From assembly GCA_015680685.1 (NCBI GenBank), contig MNCI01002993.1, positions 328,562-392,561 on the forward strand: a stretch of 64,000 nt of DNA, in the 5' to 3' direction. This DNA is from Gnetum montanum. Its lineage: Eukaryota; Streptophyta; Gnetopsida; Gnetales; Gnetaceae. Shown here piece by piece: positions 33,738-46,277 of the stretch. The notes beneath the pieces are model-generated. The model was given only the letters and a program-made list of their open reading frames with translations. It did not search any database and was not told the DNA's origin. Within the stretch, counting starts at the first letter, position 1; every line of letters begins with the position of its first letter. The position numbers and the translations under genes are program-made.

Positions 33738-35300
33738 TTAGATATTAAGTTTTCCCCTCTTCTTCCATGCTAGGGATAGTATGCCAATATGGAAAACTAT
33801 GTTGAAATAGATTTTTGCCTTTTCACATCATTTTTGGTCATGCATGTAGGTCCCTGAGGTTGCTAGTGATCATTATCAATGTCTAATGTTAAAATTTTGC
33901 TATTTTGAAGGTTGATGAGTATGGTTTTATGATTTTTCACTTTTCCCATGCTAGGGCCTTCATGCTCAACATGGAAAATTATGGGAAAATCTTTTCTAGC
34001 CATTTGTGATCACTTTTGGTCATGCATGCAAGCTTTTAGGGTTTCTAGTGTCAACTACTAACACCTAATGTTAAAATTTGGTCATTTCAAGGGTTATTAG
34101 GTAATTTATAGGCTTTCCCAATTTTTTACACATTAGGGCTTCTATGCTCAACATGAAAAATTAGGGGGAAGGGCTTTCTAGCTTTTTATGGTTAATCTGG
34201 CTACACATGAGCATCCATAGGATTGTTGATGTTGGTTGTTAGTGTCTAAGGTTAAAATTTAGTTGTTTTGAAGGCTGTGAAGGGTTTTTCATGCTTTTCC
34301 CCTTCCATCCACATTTAAGGTGGAAGGATCAACATGGAAGATGTCTCCTTTAGTCAAGAAAGTTAGATCTAGGCCAAATCGATAGCCGATCAACCATGCA
34401 TGTTAACCTATGGGGTTGTTGGTGTCGATGGTCAATGTTGGGCATCAAGATCCATAAGTTTGGATACTTCTAAGTGTCTCATTTAGTCTCCTCATTTTCC
34501 ATGTTGGGCATGGTGGCCTCAACATGGATGAGAGAGGGATGGCAGTTTTGTACCATATTTGACCACTTGTGGAACTTTCGGAAGCTTCAAAGGGTTTCGG
34601 CAAGGTCTAGGGATCACCAGGCTTTGAAAAATGGCTGATTAGCAATTAATTTAGATCATTTTTAACTTTCCCCTATCCATTCACACTGTGGGTGAGATGC
34701 TGGATGTGGATGCAACATTCCCTAGCATGAAAACACCAAATCCTAAAGTTTCAACTAGTTTTAACCAATTTTGACTAGGTTTGGAGGGGTTCTTGATGAT
34801 GCGGGGCCTAATTTGAGGTCCAACTTGGGCTAGATGGGTGTTTGGAGGGTAAGGATGAATGTTACCCCTTTTCTTCCACATTCGGAACAATTTCCTCAGT
34901 GTGGAAACCCATGGTATCTAGCTTCATTCATGTTTCACCCAGTTTTGGGAACCTAGGGTTGAAAAAGGTAGGTTTTGGTTACTAAAAATAGCAAAATAGA
35001 TTTATTTTAATGAATTTTCAAAATAAGAGGCATGTTTCCACACTAAGCATGGTATCCCTAGCATGGATGAATTGGAGTTAAGGTTGTAATGTGGTTTTTA
35101 AGTGTTAAAATTAGAAAAAAGGTCAACATTGATGCAATTTTTGATCAAGAGAGAAGGTGTAGGGAGGTGGCCACAATTCAAAAATTTAAAATTTTAAAAA
35201 GTGAAGTTGTCTCCCATCCAAAATCAATGTGAACTAGAATTTCCCATTTTTTCACTTTAGTGCACTTGGAGTTATGGTGCATTGAATTAGCAGCTAGGTT
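33738..35300 (+). repeat. Satellite-like array, second locus
   Basis: Degenerate units of about 185 bp, each with CCATGCTAGGG, an AACATGGAAAA phrase, GGTCATGCATG and CTAATGTTAAAATTT (units near 33760, 33945, 34130, 34300, 34480). Related to 17136-18850. Sequence becomes unrecognisable after about 34700. No coding. Confidence 0.65.
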
Positions 35301-36231
35301 TTCAAGGTGTGCATTTAGGTTTTAGATGAGCTTTATATGTCAAATTTTGCAAGTTTTGATTACAAATATCATTATACAACAAAAGTGCATTGGGGGAGAG
35401 CTTTGGGAGAGGGTTTTGTGGTAGAAGCAATATGACTTTACTATGAAAGCATTCCATCCTTCCAATACTCAACGTAGAACCTTCATCCTTCTCCTTTTCC
35501 AACTACACTTAGCGTTGAGCCTATCATGGCCTCAGAGCAACGTGGAGAAAAGAGTAGGAACCCTATGATCCAGAAGGTGGATGAAAATTCCTGGGTGCTA
35601 GAATAAGTACCCATGCCCATATCCATTCAGGCTTCTTTTGTTGCTATTCCAAGGTAGGCAATTCTACCTATTTTTTTCCTTTATTCTCTATTTTTTTCTA
35701 GTTTTTTACTTACTATGTGTTAAGGCCATTTTTTTCAGATCTACTATGGTGGAGGGATTAAAATATATTTTTGATGAAATCCCACCTGCTATTTTGGCAG
35801 CTTCCATATATATCTATAGTCATTTCATTGCTTTAGATTTTATAGATTTGATTTTTAAAATTGGGCTTGTTGTTTCATGCTTTTCTCCAAAATTTTTGGT
35901 ATGGCTATTTTTTCAAATCTAGGCCTTAGGATTTGTTAAAATTAAATTTCAAAAAAATCCTACCATATTATTTGGTGAAACTTTTAATGGGTTTCAATGG
36001 TTTGGGCTATTTCAACTATTTCTGTGGCTATATGAAATCTAGGTTTTGAGGTTTTTGAAGTTTTGTCATGAAAAAGTAAGCAATGTTTTATATTTTTTCT
36101 TGTGGGAATGTCTTCACATTTGTGAAATTAAATGTTATGGGTTTTTAGAAATTCTATTAGGCTTTCTAATTGATATTGTCTCATTTAGTTTAGATTCATA
36201 ACAATGAAGTTATGGCTATTTTCCTAACATT

Positions 36232-36584
36232 NNNNNNNNNNNNNNNNNNNNNNNNNNNNNNNNNNNNNNNNNNNNNNNNNNNNNNNNNNNNNNNNNNNNN
36301 NNNNNNNNNNNNNNNNNNNNNNNNNNNNNNNNNNNNNNNNNNNNNNNNNNNNNNNNNNNNNNNNNNNNNNNNNNNNNNNNNNNNNNNNNNNNNNNNNNNN
36401 NNNNNNNNNNNNNNNNNNNNNNNNNNNNNNNNNNNNNNNNNNNNNNNNNNNNNNNNNNNNNNNNNNNNNNNNNNNNNNNNNNNNNNNNNNNNNNNNNNNN
36501 NNNNNNNNNNNNNNNNNNNNNNNNNNNNNNNNNNNNNNNNNNNNNNNNNNNNNNNNNNNNNNNNNNNNNNNNNNNNNNNNNNNN
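36232..36584. other. Assembly gap (353 N)
   Basis: Unsequenced bases inside the presumed first intron of antisense gene copy 2; a single further N is at 47403. Any frame running through the Ns is an artefact. Confidence 0.99.
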
Positions 36585-36835
36585 CTAAATGAATTTTTAA
36601 AGAATTTTTTGGCTATGGCTATGTGAACAAGGAAAAATTATGGTCATAGCACACTACCCATTTGGAGATAGAAGTTGTTGATATGTATAACTTATGTTTT
36701 TATTTTTTCATCATGTAAAACTAATGCATAATTTTTTTTTAAAGAAGAGTAAAATATTTTTCTATTTTTAGGAAGCTTTTACTATGGCTGCATGGCTTTT
36801 TCTAAGTTTATGATGCTTTTTCCAAATTTGTGCAT

Positions 36836-36965
36836 AGTTTAGATGTTTTTTCTAGATTTATGCATGCTTTGCATAATTTAGATGTTTTTTTCTAAAATTA
36901 TTCTTGCTTTTTTCTAAATTTATGCATAATTTAGATGCTATTTTCTAAATTTATGCATAACTTAG
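36836..36965 (+). repeat. Small tandem repeat in the T-rich intron
   Basis: Repeats of TTTTCTAAATTTATGCATAA followed by (C/T)TTAGATG(C/T), unit about 30-40 bp, four degenerate copies. Confidence 0.65.
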
Positions 36966-39900
36966 ACCAAGCTTTAGTTCTAGCTATAATCCTATGGCTG
37001 TGATATTTTGGTTATGGTAATAATGCTTTTATTGGATTTCTTAAGCTAATTTAGATAAATGTCTTAGATATTTTTATAGAGGCTAATTTCACTTTCGACT
37101 AGATGTTTTTTTGAAATTTCCTAAGTAATTCCAATTGGTCATAATGTTTTTACTTGACTTTATGTAGGGTTTTCTTGAGGCCTTTCCTCATCATAGTGGT
37201 CTTATTCTACATTGGTCATCCCAATACTAACACCCTATCACATGACATGCCTTTTAGGAAGCTGTCATTATGGTTTTGGCCTAGGATAAGGAATTTCCAT
37301 GCCTACATCCTTAGGAACTTCAGTGTGATGCTGTGGTCACACTTGTCCATAAATGTAGCTGGAATTGTTGTGGAGACCCTATTACCTTGGGTGTCTAGCT
37401 TGATCGTTAGATTGATTACTAATAAGCCACCCCCTAAGACAACAGGTTGACAAGAAAATTCCATAAGCCCACGTTACCTTATGGAGATATGGATGATGCC
37501 AAAGTATAGTTGGTATAATACTAACAATACTCTGATGGTTGTGCATAGAGCTCACACATTATTCTAGAACCTAATTGGCACCATGTATCATCTTGAAGGG
37601 TAAGCATGGTTATTGTAATGCTTTTGTGCTTTTAGCTTGACTACCTTGCATAACGTCATTCAATTTTACAACTTCTTGTAGGTACAAGATCAATGATCAA
37701 GGTTTGATCATCAATGATCAAATTTTGGCGCTGGCTCAAATTGCTTTGGACGAATTCACCAAGAGTCATCAAATTAGAATTATTGTGTATTAGTAGTTAA
37801 GAGGGAACTTTGATGCATACACCACCAGGTTTAACCATTTATACAAGAAGTATAAGGATGATGGACTAGTGAGCATATTTTGACAACTCCATGGATCAAA
37901 CCCTTGTAGTTGGAACCTCTACATTGAAGAAGAAAAGGAAAGGTAAACATAAAGACTATCATTTTTAGTGTTTCATGGATTTAAGTGTTTTATTACTTTT
38001 CCTAGTTGTTAAAATTGCTCATGTTGATGCTAAAATTTTGGCTATTGCTTCATAGGACCTTCCAGCTTAGTTGATGTTACTATATCACTTTCAAGTTTAT
38101 GTCATGAGGATACCCTCATTCTAAATTTTGGTGAGGTAACATCAGCATAGGAGTGGTTAAAGGAATAGGTGCCTAGTTATGTTCAATTAAACAACCAGCA
38201 TGCAAGTTTTCTCAATGTAGTTGTGGCACCTATCCCTTTCATTCTTGCTACAAAGATGTTGCATGTCATTGACTCCTTCAATGAAAAGGTTAGTCATTTT
38301 AGCACCATCATCCAAGGTGTTAAGATAAACATGGATGTAGATGTAGGCCTCATCCGTGACTTGTTGGGTGTCCCTACTGATAGGGCAAAGGTTTCCACCA
38401 GAACATTAAGGGAAGTTGATCATTACGATGAAGTTCTAGAATGGCTTGGTACCAACATGGGCCACTCTAAAATTTCAATGAATAGCTTCAAAAACCCTGA
38501 TGCAAAGGAATCATATCCTTTGTTCAAGTCTCATGCATTTCCTAATCTATTATCATAAAAGAAGGTAATTGGCATAGCACAAGGATGAACCTTTAAGAAA
38601 ATTTTAATGGAGGACATCAAATTTAATTGGATGGCTAAATTGGCTACTGGGCTTCAAGAGGAGATCCTTAGACTTCATGTTGATACCTATGTGATAATCC
38701 ATATGTACCTTGCATTTTTTGCAAGTTATTTGAAGAGGTTTGCAAAGTTTCTAGTGGTGTATAGGAACGGACAATGTGTTTCTCAAGACCCAAGCCAACT
38801 TTCTAGGCCTTGGATAAAGTACATTTATCCAACAATGTGGTCTAGAACCCACCAAAGGGGATAGAAGATATGTTATCCATCACCACTAAGAATCTCGATG
38901 TTAGGAAGTATGAGTCTCCTAATAGTACTAATGATGATGAGCCTCTCACATTTCCTGCTAGTGTCTAGAATGCTAGATGATGATGTATGGAGGTTGAAGG
39001 AGTAGCTAGGGAGAACCTCAAGAGACTTATGGAGGAGGCATCCCTAGCATCAAACCAACCTACCCTAAAGATGCTTAAGTTTAAGCTTAGGCCATGATAG
39101 TAGGTAGTTACAAGTATTCTTTGTTTAAATTTAGCTATTTTGTGTTTTAAAGTTTATGGCTACTTTATGGTTTCATGTGTTAACTAGTTTTCTATGTGCT
39201 ATGGTTGTATATAAGTGTTAAGCTATGGTAGCCAAAGTTACTATAGAGGGAAAACAAGAGCATGTAGAAGAGGCACTCTTAAAGAAGCCTATGATTGAAG
39301 GGCTTGCCAATGCAAATATGAATGATCTAGATGCCTTTTTTGGTGAGGTAGTACTAGGTACATTCCCCATCATCATCCTTGAGGAGAAAGAGGAGGAGGA
39401 GTGAGGTATGCCTATGGCTTAATATTTTTGTTATATCTCATTGTTTAACTTTGGTTTTCATCCTAACCTTTCAATGATTGTTATGATTATAGTAGTTCTT
39501 GAACCACTAGCACAAGCTCTTTTCCCTAAGTTTCATGTGAAATCATTGGTAGGGACTCTAGACAAAGTGAAATTCATGCATGGAATGGCTAATAACATCA
39601 TTGATCAGTTGCATCAGGTTGCACCCAAGATAGGTAAGGATTTTATTTTACATGTTTTAGTTGTAGGCTTTGATTTCATTATGGCTATCTTAATTTGTGA
39701 ATTATGTTTTATGGTTGTATTTTATGCTTATGGAGGGGGACTCCTTGCCTAAGCTTCCCTTTAATATATCTAGTGTATCCTTGAAGTTGTATGAGAATAC
39801 TACTGATCTAGCAATGTCATGTGTAAAAACTTCATGGAAGCCAAAGACGTCCAACAAATTCCTATGGGAGGAAGTTGTGGCCCTGTGGGAGAATACTCAA

Positions 39901-40984
39901 TGCTAGGCGGAGACAATTTGAGATCTTTGAGATCTTAAGGCCTTTGTGGAAGCCCAAGTGACTAACTCAGGGGATTTTTAGACTAGGGAGATCACATGGG
40001 CCTGCTACTAGCATGTCATTCAAGACAAAGTAGCAGTCCTATAGAAGATGGTGGAAAAATGTATGTAGATGGATCTCATCTCCCAGAAGATTAAGGATTG
40101 GAAGGATCACTATGCTTGGGTCCTAGAGTAGGGCAAGATACAAAAGGCCATAAGTGATAGTACAAGGTAGATCATGGGGCCTATGTAAAGTGGCTTAAGT
40201 AGGAGTTGGTTGAATGATGCAAGAGAGAGTTATTCATGGAGGGGATCTAGGTAGAGAGTGTTTATAAACTTTTTGAAAGTACTCTCAAGGTGGAGAAATC
40301 CAATTCTCTTCAAATTACCAGTGCTATAGGTAAGACCTCTGCAGCTACTACTACCTAGGAGCCTCTTACTTGGACTCATATGGATAAGACTAGAATTCTC
40401 TTTGGCATTGATCTTGGGGATGTTGACTGGGTTAACATGACAAAGGACCAAATCCTTTATCATTTGGAGGAAGGCCTTTCCCATCTATCCCTAGAAGTAA
40501 TGGAGTTGGAATCTCCATAGGTTTGATCTATTTTATGTTTTAGTTTTTGTTTCAAGTCATGATTTTGACTATGGGTTACTAACTAGCTATATGTTTTTGC
40601 ATTTTAGGCATTAGGAGACATTGGTGGCCCCAACGGCGAGGGTGGGAATGATGCACCATTTCCTCCTCTAGATGCCACTCAATAGCCTCATTCAGTTTAG
40701 CTTGTTGACTATTTGTTGTTGTTTTTATGTTAATAGCTATGATTAGCCAACACTATGTTATAGATGGTTGTTGTTCTTTGACATTCTTACCACACATTGT
40801 GGCCATGGCTATGTATGTTATGGACATTTTAACTTTAAATTTAAATTTTGATTTTATTTTTGGCTATATGTATCTATAGTAGTAGTAAATGATTCAAACA
40901 TTGAGAATATCTACATTGACATTTTAGTTATAACATTAAATGGCTAATTGAAAAAAACAAGTGTAATAATAAACAAGATGTTTG

Positions 40985-41200
40985 CTAGTTTTAGGCCATC
41001 ATAGGCATAGGTTATATTGTGCGATTGTGGCCACATTGCTAGTTTAAGGCCATGGTGAACCATAATACTAGTTTAAAGTCTTAGCAGATTGATTTGTGTG
41101 AATATCTTTGCTAGTTTAAGGCCATGGAAGGCCATAATGCTAGTTTAAAGTCTTAGTGGATTATAATGCCAGTTTAACATCTTAGTGGATGGGGTTGTAA
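40985..41200 (+). repeat. GGCC short-repeat array between antisense gene and protease, second locus
   Basis: About six units CTAGTTTAAGGCCATGG / CTAGTTTAAAGTCTTAG, starting 300 bp after the antisense gene stop and ending about 240 bp before protease similarity. Same order and orientation as 32113-32400. Confidence 0.85.
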
Positions 41201-41439
41201 AAAATACATATATTTATAATGATTTTTTAATGTTTATAACATAATAAAGAAAGGCTGTAGTAAGCAAGTAAAAATGCAAACAAACTTAGGCTACATGCAT
41301 AAGTTGCATGCATAAAGATTAAAATAACAAATGTATAAAAAGATATAATAAACTATAAAAGAAAAGTAAGGCTACATGGTTATTAGTGCATTTGGTCATA
41401 GATGCATGGAAAGGTTAAGGAAAACTTCACTTATGAAAA

Positions 41440-44400
41440 TTATTCCTAATCTTTGCAAGATTAGGAAGTAAGTAAGGCCTACTTTATACAAGCTTATATT
41501 TTCCATCCCCTTCTCTTACGATGTTAAAAGGAAGTTCATCCCATAATGTATCCTATTTCTTATCACTGTCATCATTGGCTTTCTTGGGTTTTTGCTCTTC
41601 ATGGCAAGGAGTTTCTTCTTGAATCTCTACTTTGGAGCCCTACTCTATGTATGTTTTTAACAATTAGGTGAACTGTGTTATCATCATGAATGATGATTTC
41701 ACCTCCTTTGTAAAAGGTAAATTTCTTGATGGATGGGAGAGAATGTAGCTTGTAATTGATCCAACCAAGATCTTCCTAGGATCAAGTTGAATCCTGGTAT
41801 CTCTTCCACTGTCAAGAAATTGGTGGTTGTGGGGAATTGTACCTAGGCTACAAAATCCAAGGAGATAGACCGCTTGACAGAAACTCTTGATCCATTGAAG
41901 GGCTTAAGAGTTGTAGTAGTTATAGTTTGTATTTACTCAGTTAGGCCTAAGCATTCAACGATGGTGCATGGGATGACATTCATTGTGGATTCATCATCAA
42001 CATGCACCCAATGCATTTTAAATTTTCCTATGTATATGGTTATGAATAAAGGGGTTGTAGTTACTTTGCTGTTTTGGGGACTCACTGTAATTTCTCTATT
42101 GCAAAATACAAGGCATGTTGTCTTCAACTCGTTTGATGAGGGAGGAACCATAATTGCATGGATGAATTCCTAATTAGTGGAGATATCCTCACTAATGGGG
42201 ATGGAAGTCAACAATTTGACTAGCATCTCATGGTATGTGGTGAAATTTATGATCAGGGCATATAAGCTTAGAGTTCTATTTTTTTCTTGAGGGATTGCTT
42301 GACTTGATCCATTGTACTGAGGAATTTTTTATTGTTGGCTATGGGCTTATCACCCCAATTGTGTTTTACTTCCTCCATGCATCCTAACATGCAAACATTG
42401 GTCCTAGGTTGTGGTTGTTGAGGTTCTTCCTTGTTGTATTGGTTTTAGGCTTTTTAGTCCTCCTATGGCTTGCTAGTTGAAGGGGTTAGGGAAAAGGCGG
42501 TCATGGGTATAGCTAAAATGGAAGTGGACTTTGGTGGACCCACTTCCTTTTGTGCCTCTATCTACTTGTCTCCCTTATTATTAGGCTTTTTCTTATGCTT
42601 CTTATTTTGTTTGGCTGAAGTTTTTTGGTTGTTAGCCATTGGCTGTGAGGAAGAGGTAGTAGCATTAGCTACCATAGGAGATCATTTTGTAGTTGTTTTG
42701 GCTATGGCTAGTTGGGTTATATTGGGTTTGGAAATCTTGATCATAAAAAATTCCCTTAGAGATACTCATGATGATACTTTTATGACAAAAGGAGTTCTTA
42801 ATTTGTGGGAAGTTGAAGAAGCCCTTTCATTGTAGAGGGATAGTTGAATCATGAATGGTTCTCTTGAAAGTCTCTAATCATCATCAATGTTGAATGTTGA
42901 AATAACATAAGGGCTATCATTAGCATTCAACAAGTCCTTGTAGACTTGCATTGACTAGTTTTGTGGCTAAACTGAGTTAGAAGCATCTATGACTAGCTCC
43001 TTGCCTATCTATCATCCTTTGTAGGTCATCCTTTAGTGAAAGGTAGAAGTTTATGTCATGACCAAGTAGTTGATGATAATGGAAAAAGTGTTCTAGCTTG
43101 TAGTATCTAGGTAACCAAGGATCATCCTTCATTTCTCAAGTGGGATCCTTGGCTATTTTGCATAGCCACTCATGTTTCTTTCAAGTGGCTTCGATCATTT
43201 GTTTGTGTTGCATGTGCCTACATTTTAATGTTGGTCTAGAAACTCTAATGGTTTTAATGGTAGCATAGTGTATTTGGACCCATCATTCCTTTTGAAGTTA
43301 GGTCTAGTTGTTGTTGATGCAGTGCCCCAAAAGTTGGCAGTTAGTTATTGTGATCATTAGTAGGGGCCTTGGGTGGATTGGCCTTTAACCCTTGGTTTGT
43401 AGTCTTTATTTTTTTTGTCATAGTTGCTATAGTTGTGTTTTTTTATTTACTCTTTTCTTTGTCTCTTCGAGTGTATTGGTTTTTATATGCCATATAGGCT
43501 ACATCATGATTGGCCTCTGTAGCATCCTCTATATTTTTAGTCTTAGAGAATACTTGACTGAGGGACCACGAGTCAAGGTAGTAGAGTTTAGACTCATGAA
43601 GTCATTAACTACTCCCTTAAATATGGCTAAAAAGTGGGCTTCAACTATAGGCTCTAGTATTTCATTCAGTAGTTCATTCCATCACTAGATGAACTTCTGT
43701 ATAGGTTTTAAGTACCCTTGCTTGACCTTCATGAGTTGGTTAAGCATTGTGTTAGGCTTCAAGTTATACTTGAAGTAGTTGAGAAACTAGGCTAATAAGT
43801 CCTCTAAAGAGGATATGGACCCTCTAGGTAATGCATGATACCAATCAAGTGCTTTTCTAATCAAAGACATAGGAAAAATCCTCATGATGATACAAGGCCA
43901 TGGCTACAAGAGTAAACATTTAGATTGAAAGGTAATAAGGTGAGCATTAGGGTCACCTTTTTCCATTATATTTACTAAATTGGGGAATAGAAACACCAAG
44001 AGTAAGTGTCAAGTATGGGACTAAAGGACTTATGAGACCATCCTTGTAGAAGTTCATAATCTTGAAAGTTTGTGAAGTAGAGGCTTTAAGTCTCTTCAAC
44101 TCCTTTGTTAGGCCTTGGATCATCTAGAAGGCTTGATCTAGATCATATGATGGCCTTGTTGGTTGTAGGGTTTGCACATATGATTGTGGCATCTATTGTC
44201 AGGCTTGTGGCCTTACTATGGCTTGCATGATGGAAGAAAGAGGTTGTGTCACAATCGTAGCTTGTGGGCCAAAAAAAGAAAAATATTTTTGTGTTGCTAC
44301 TTGAGACAAAAATGGGACAAATGGGATGTGTGATTCTTGTGTTGCTTGGGATCCCCTGGATGATCCCACATGAGTAGTTAATAGATTTGTCATGGTAAAA

Positions 44401-45062
44401 ACCACTATCAATGGTTTTATGTATCAATACTACATTGTAAATGACATTGATGTGTTAGATTTTTTTGTTTGTGGCATTGGCTGAGTTTGATGTGTGGCTA
44501 TAACTAGCATGGGATTTGCCATAGTAGGATAGGAAGGAGTGGAAGATGGTGGCATCATGTCCATGGAGAAAACAAAAGCATTAGAGAAATGTGTTGTGAT
44601 CTTGGGGGATGTTTGTTGGAACAACCCTCGCAAGATAATATCACACTTAGATTCTACCTTAAATTCATCCTCCTCTTCCTATTATTCCTCAAAGCTATGC
44701 TTGTCATATTTCTCTTCCATGGAAATCAATTAGGCTAGGATGCTAGCATAGATGCCATTAAGGGAAATTTGATCATATGGGGAAGAGATGTACTCCTTCC
44801 TACTTCTATGTATGAGCTCAAAATTCCTCTTGGCCTTTGCTTCAATACATGGAATTAGCATGCCTGCCTATATTTTAGCACAAATGAAGTTGTAAAAATC
44901 TTCATGTATGGCTGAAAAATTAAGACTTTTCTCTTTGATCCTCACAGATCACCTACACTCAATGATGGTATGGTCTTTGGGATCATAGACCCTCATGGCT
45001 TGTTGGCTATGATCTTCGCCATAGAGGGTGAAGGCCAATTTGGTGGATTATTAGAAAGACAT
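41440..45062 (-). pseudogene. gag-pro: Gag-protease of a second Tat/Ogre-like element
   Basis: Minus strand. ATG at 45060-45062 starts a broken N-terminal domain (STKLAFTLYGEDHSQQAMRV). The gag core lies at about 43990-43600 (QFSKYNGK, an SL-W-P-HHEDF segment, ISSLEDL-type and QGYLKPIQKFI-type positions), resembling the retrotransposon gag family. Low-similarity sequence follows (43550-42200). The protease is at about 42150-41440: HWVHVDDESTMNVIPCTIVE (the D-S/T-G site reads D-D-E-S), EEIPGFNLILGRSWINY, then SIKKFTFYKGGEIIIHDD. The frame fades near 41440, before the GGCC array. Stops and frameshifts are frequent. Upstream are a 5' UTR with tandem repeats, a candidate PBS and an LTR. RT of this copy is absent: beyond the antisense gene the sequence runs into satellite units. 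Confidence 0.75.
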
Positions 45063-46251
45063 GGCTATAGTGTTGAGAATAGCTTAAAAATTGGATATAA
45101 ATGGTAAAATAGAAGTAAATTCCAGTGAATTTAATTCAAAAAATTTTAAAGAAAATGAAAATAGCAAACAATTAGGTACTTACTATAATTAGTAAGTGGG
45201 AGGATAAGAGGGGTTTTCCCCTTACCAAGAATGAAAAGTTGGAAATGTTGGTTTCAATCCTCATCCAAGTTGGCCTTGCAACTACCTCTATGTTGGGTGT
45301 GAAAAGGGGAAAATGAAGGAGGATGAGATAATGGAAATATCACACCTTTTAAGTCAATTTTGATGAAGGGGAAGGCTGAAAATCAGAGTGAAAAGATTGG
45401 GTTTTCCTACTAAAAATTGGTTTTAACAAGATGCCAATTCTCTCAACTTGAAAAAATTAGGAGAAGCTAACTTCTGGAAGTTTGGTAATTTTTGGAAGAG
45501 TTACACCCCTCACTTTAGAGACTAAAATAAAATTGGTAGTAAAAAGCAAAAGGATGGAAAAGCTTAAACATTGGCCTTGTAAAGAAAAAAATTTCACAAC
45601 AAGTGTTATGGAAACTTATCACCCAACCACCTGTAGCATCCACACTATAGTTTTTTATGAGTTTCAACTACAATAATATGGAAAAAGGCTTTCAATTTGT
45701 AATGTTGGTTTTGGAGAAGATGGTGTTAAGCCTTTCCTATGATGGACTTTCTAATTGCTTCTATGTTGCATATGGTAGGGGAGAAGAGTTGGGGGTGAGA
45801 TAATGGGAATCTCACACCTCTTAACCCAATGTTGATAAGGGGAAAAGACTAAAAAATGAAAGTGAAATGTTTGTGCTTCTCCACTAAAATTAGTTTTAGA
45901 GAGTTGCCAATTGTCTTAGCTTGGAAAAATGGAAAAAAGCCAACTTATAGAAGAGTTGAACCACCCACTTTAGAAACTAGAGAATAAAATATTGGTAGTA
46001 GAAAGAAAAAATAAGGGGGGAGGAGATATTAATGCTAGATTTGGGCTATACAATTCATAGCAAGTGTTGTGAAAATCCAACACCCAACCACTTGTAACTT
46101 CCATGTTGTGATTTTGGTCAGAGAGGGAGGGCAGGGGAAAGATCAACATTGATTCTTCAAGGATTTTGACTATAAAAAATCAAAGAAAATTTTGCCAATG
46201 GCCATGTTGGTAATGGAGAAGAATAGATCTAGCCAGAAAATTTGGGAAAAG
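45063..46251 (-). repeat. 5' UTR with an about 440-bp tandem duplication
   Basis: Units at about 45225-45665 and 45666-46110, and a partial third to about 46215, share in order GAGATAATGG(A/G)AAT(A/C)TCACACC, a TTTGATGAAGGGGAA-like phrase, GCCAATT(C/G)TCT, an ACTTTAGA(A/G)ACTA phrase and CACCCAACCACNTGTA. They lie between PBS and gag. No coding. Confidence 0.75.
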
Positions 46252-46270
46252 TCCCTCCTTCTAGCACCAA
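46252..46270 (-). other. Candidate primer-binding site
   Basis: Minus strand TTGGTGCTAGAAGGAGGGA, about 7 nt after the inferred LTR end, at the expected position and starting TGG as a PBS should. I cannot name the tRNA with confidence. Confidence 0.45.
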
Positions 46271-46277
46271 CAAAAAC

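Larger units (their letters stand above)
35526..40685 (+). pseudogene. Antisense passenger gene, copy 2 (best exon-intron structure)
   Basis: Most complete copy. ATG at 35526 (MASEQRGEKSRNP), exon 1 to 35653 with donor AAG/GTAGGC, possibly a short exon from 35737; a long T-rich intron with the assembly gap; exon from 37168 (FHAYILRNFSVMLWSHLS) to donor GTAAGC near 37601; 37681-37942 (YKINDQGLIINDQ) to donor GTAAAC; about 38056-39100 (PSYVQLNNQHASFLNV, IDSFNEKVSHFSTIIQGVKI, LATGLQEEILRLH, YLAFFASYLKRFAKFLVVYR); 39231-39405; 39490-39630 (LDKVKFMHGMANNIIDQLHQ); about 39735-40520 (ILFGIDLGDVDWVNMTKDQI); and a last exon (ALGDIGG, PFPPL) to TAG at 40683. The long central exon is open for most of its length. 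Unknown family. Copy 1 shows the same blocks and splice positions. Confidence 0.7.

Noticed and set aside
35638-35922. Hydrophobic frame rich in Phe and Leu
   Set aside because: T-rich intron sequence of passenger gene copy 2 makes such frames by chance.
36212-36592. 126-codon open frame across the N gap
   Set aside because: It consists of unsequenced bases.
42470-42835. Plus-strand membrane-like frame (also 43392-43688)
   Set aside because: Complement of the minus-strand gag-protease region, which has family similarity.
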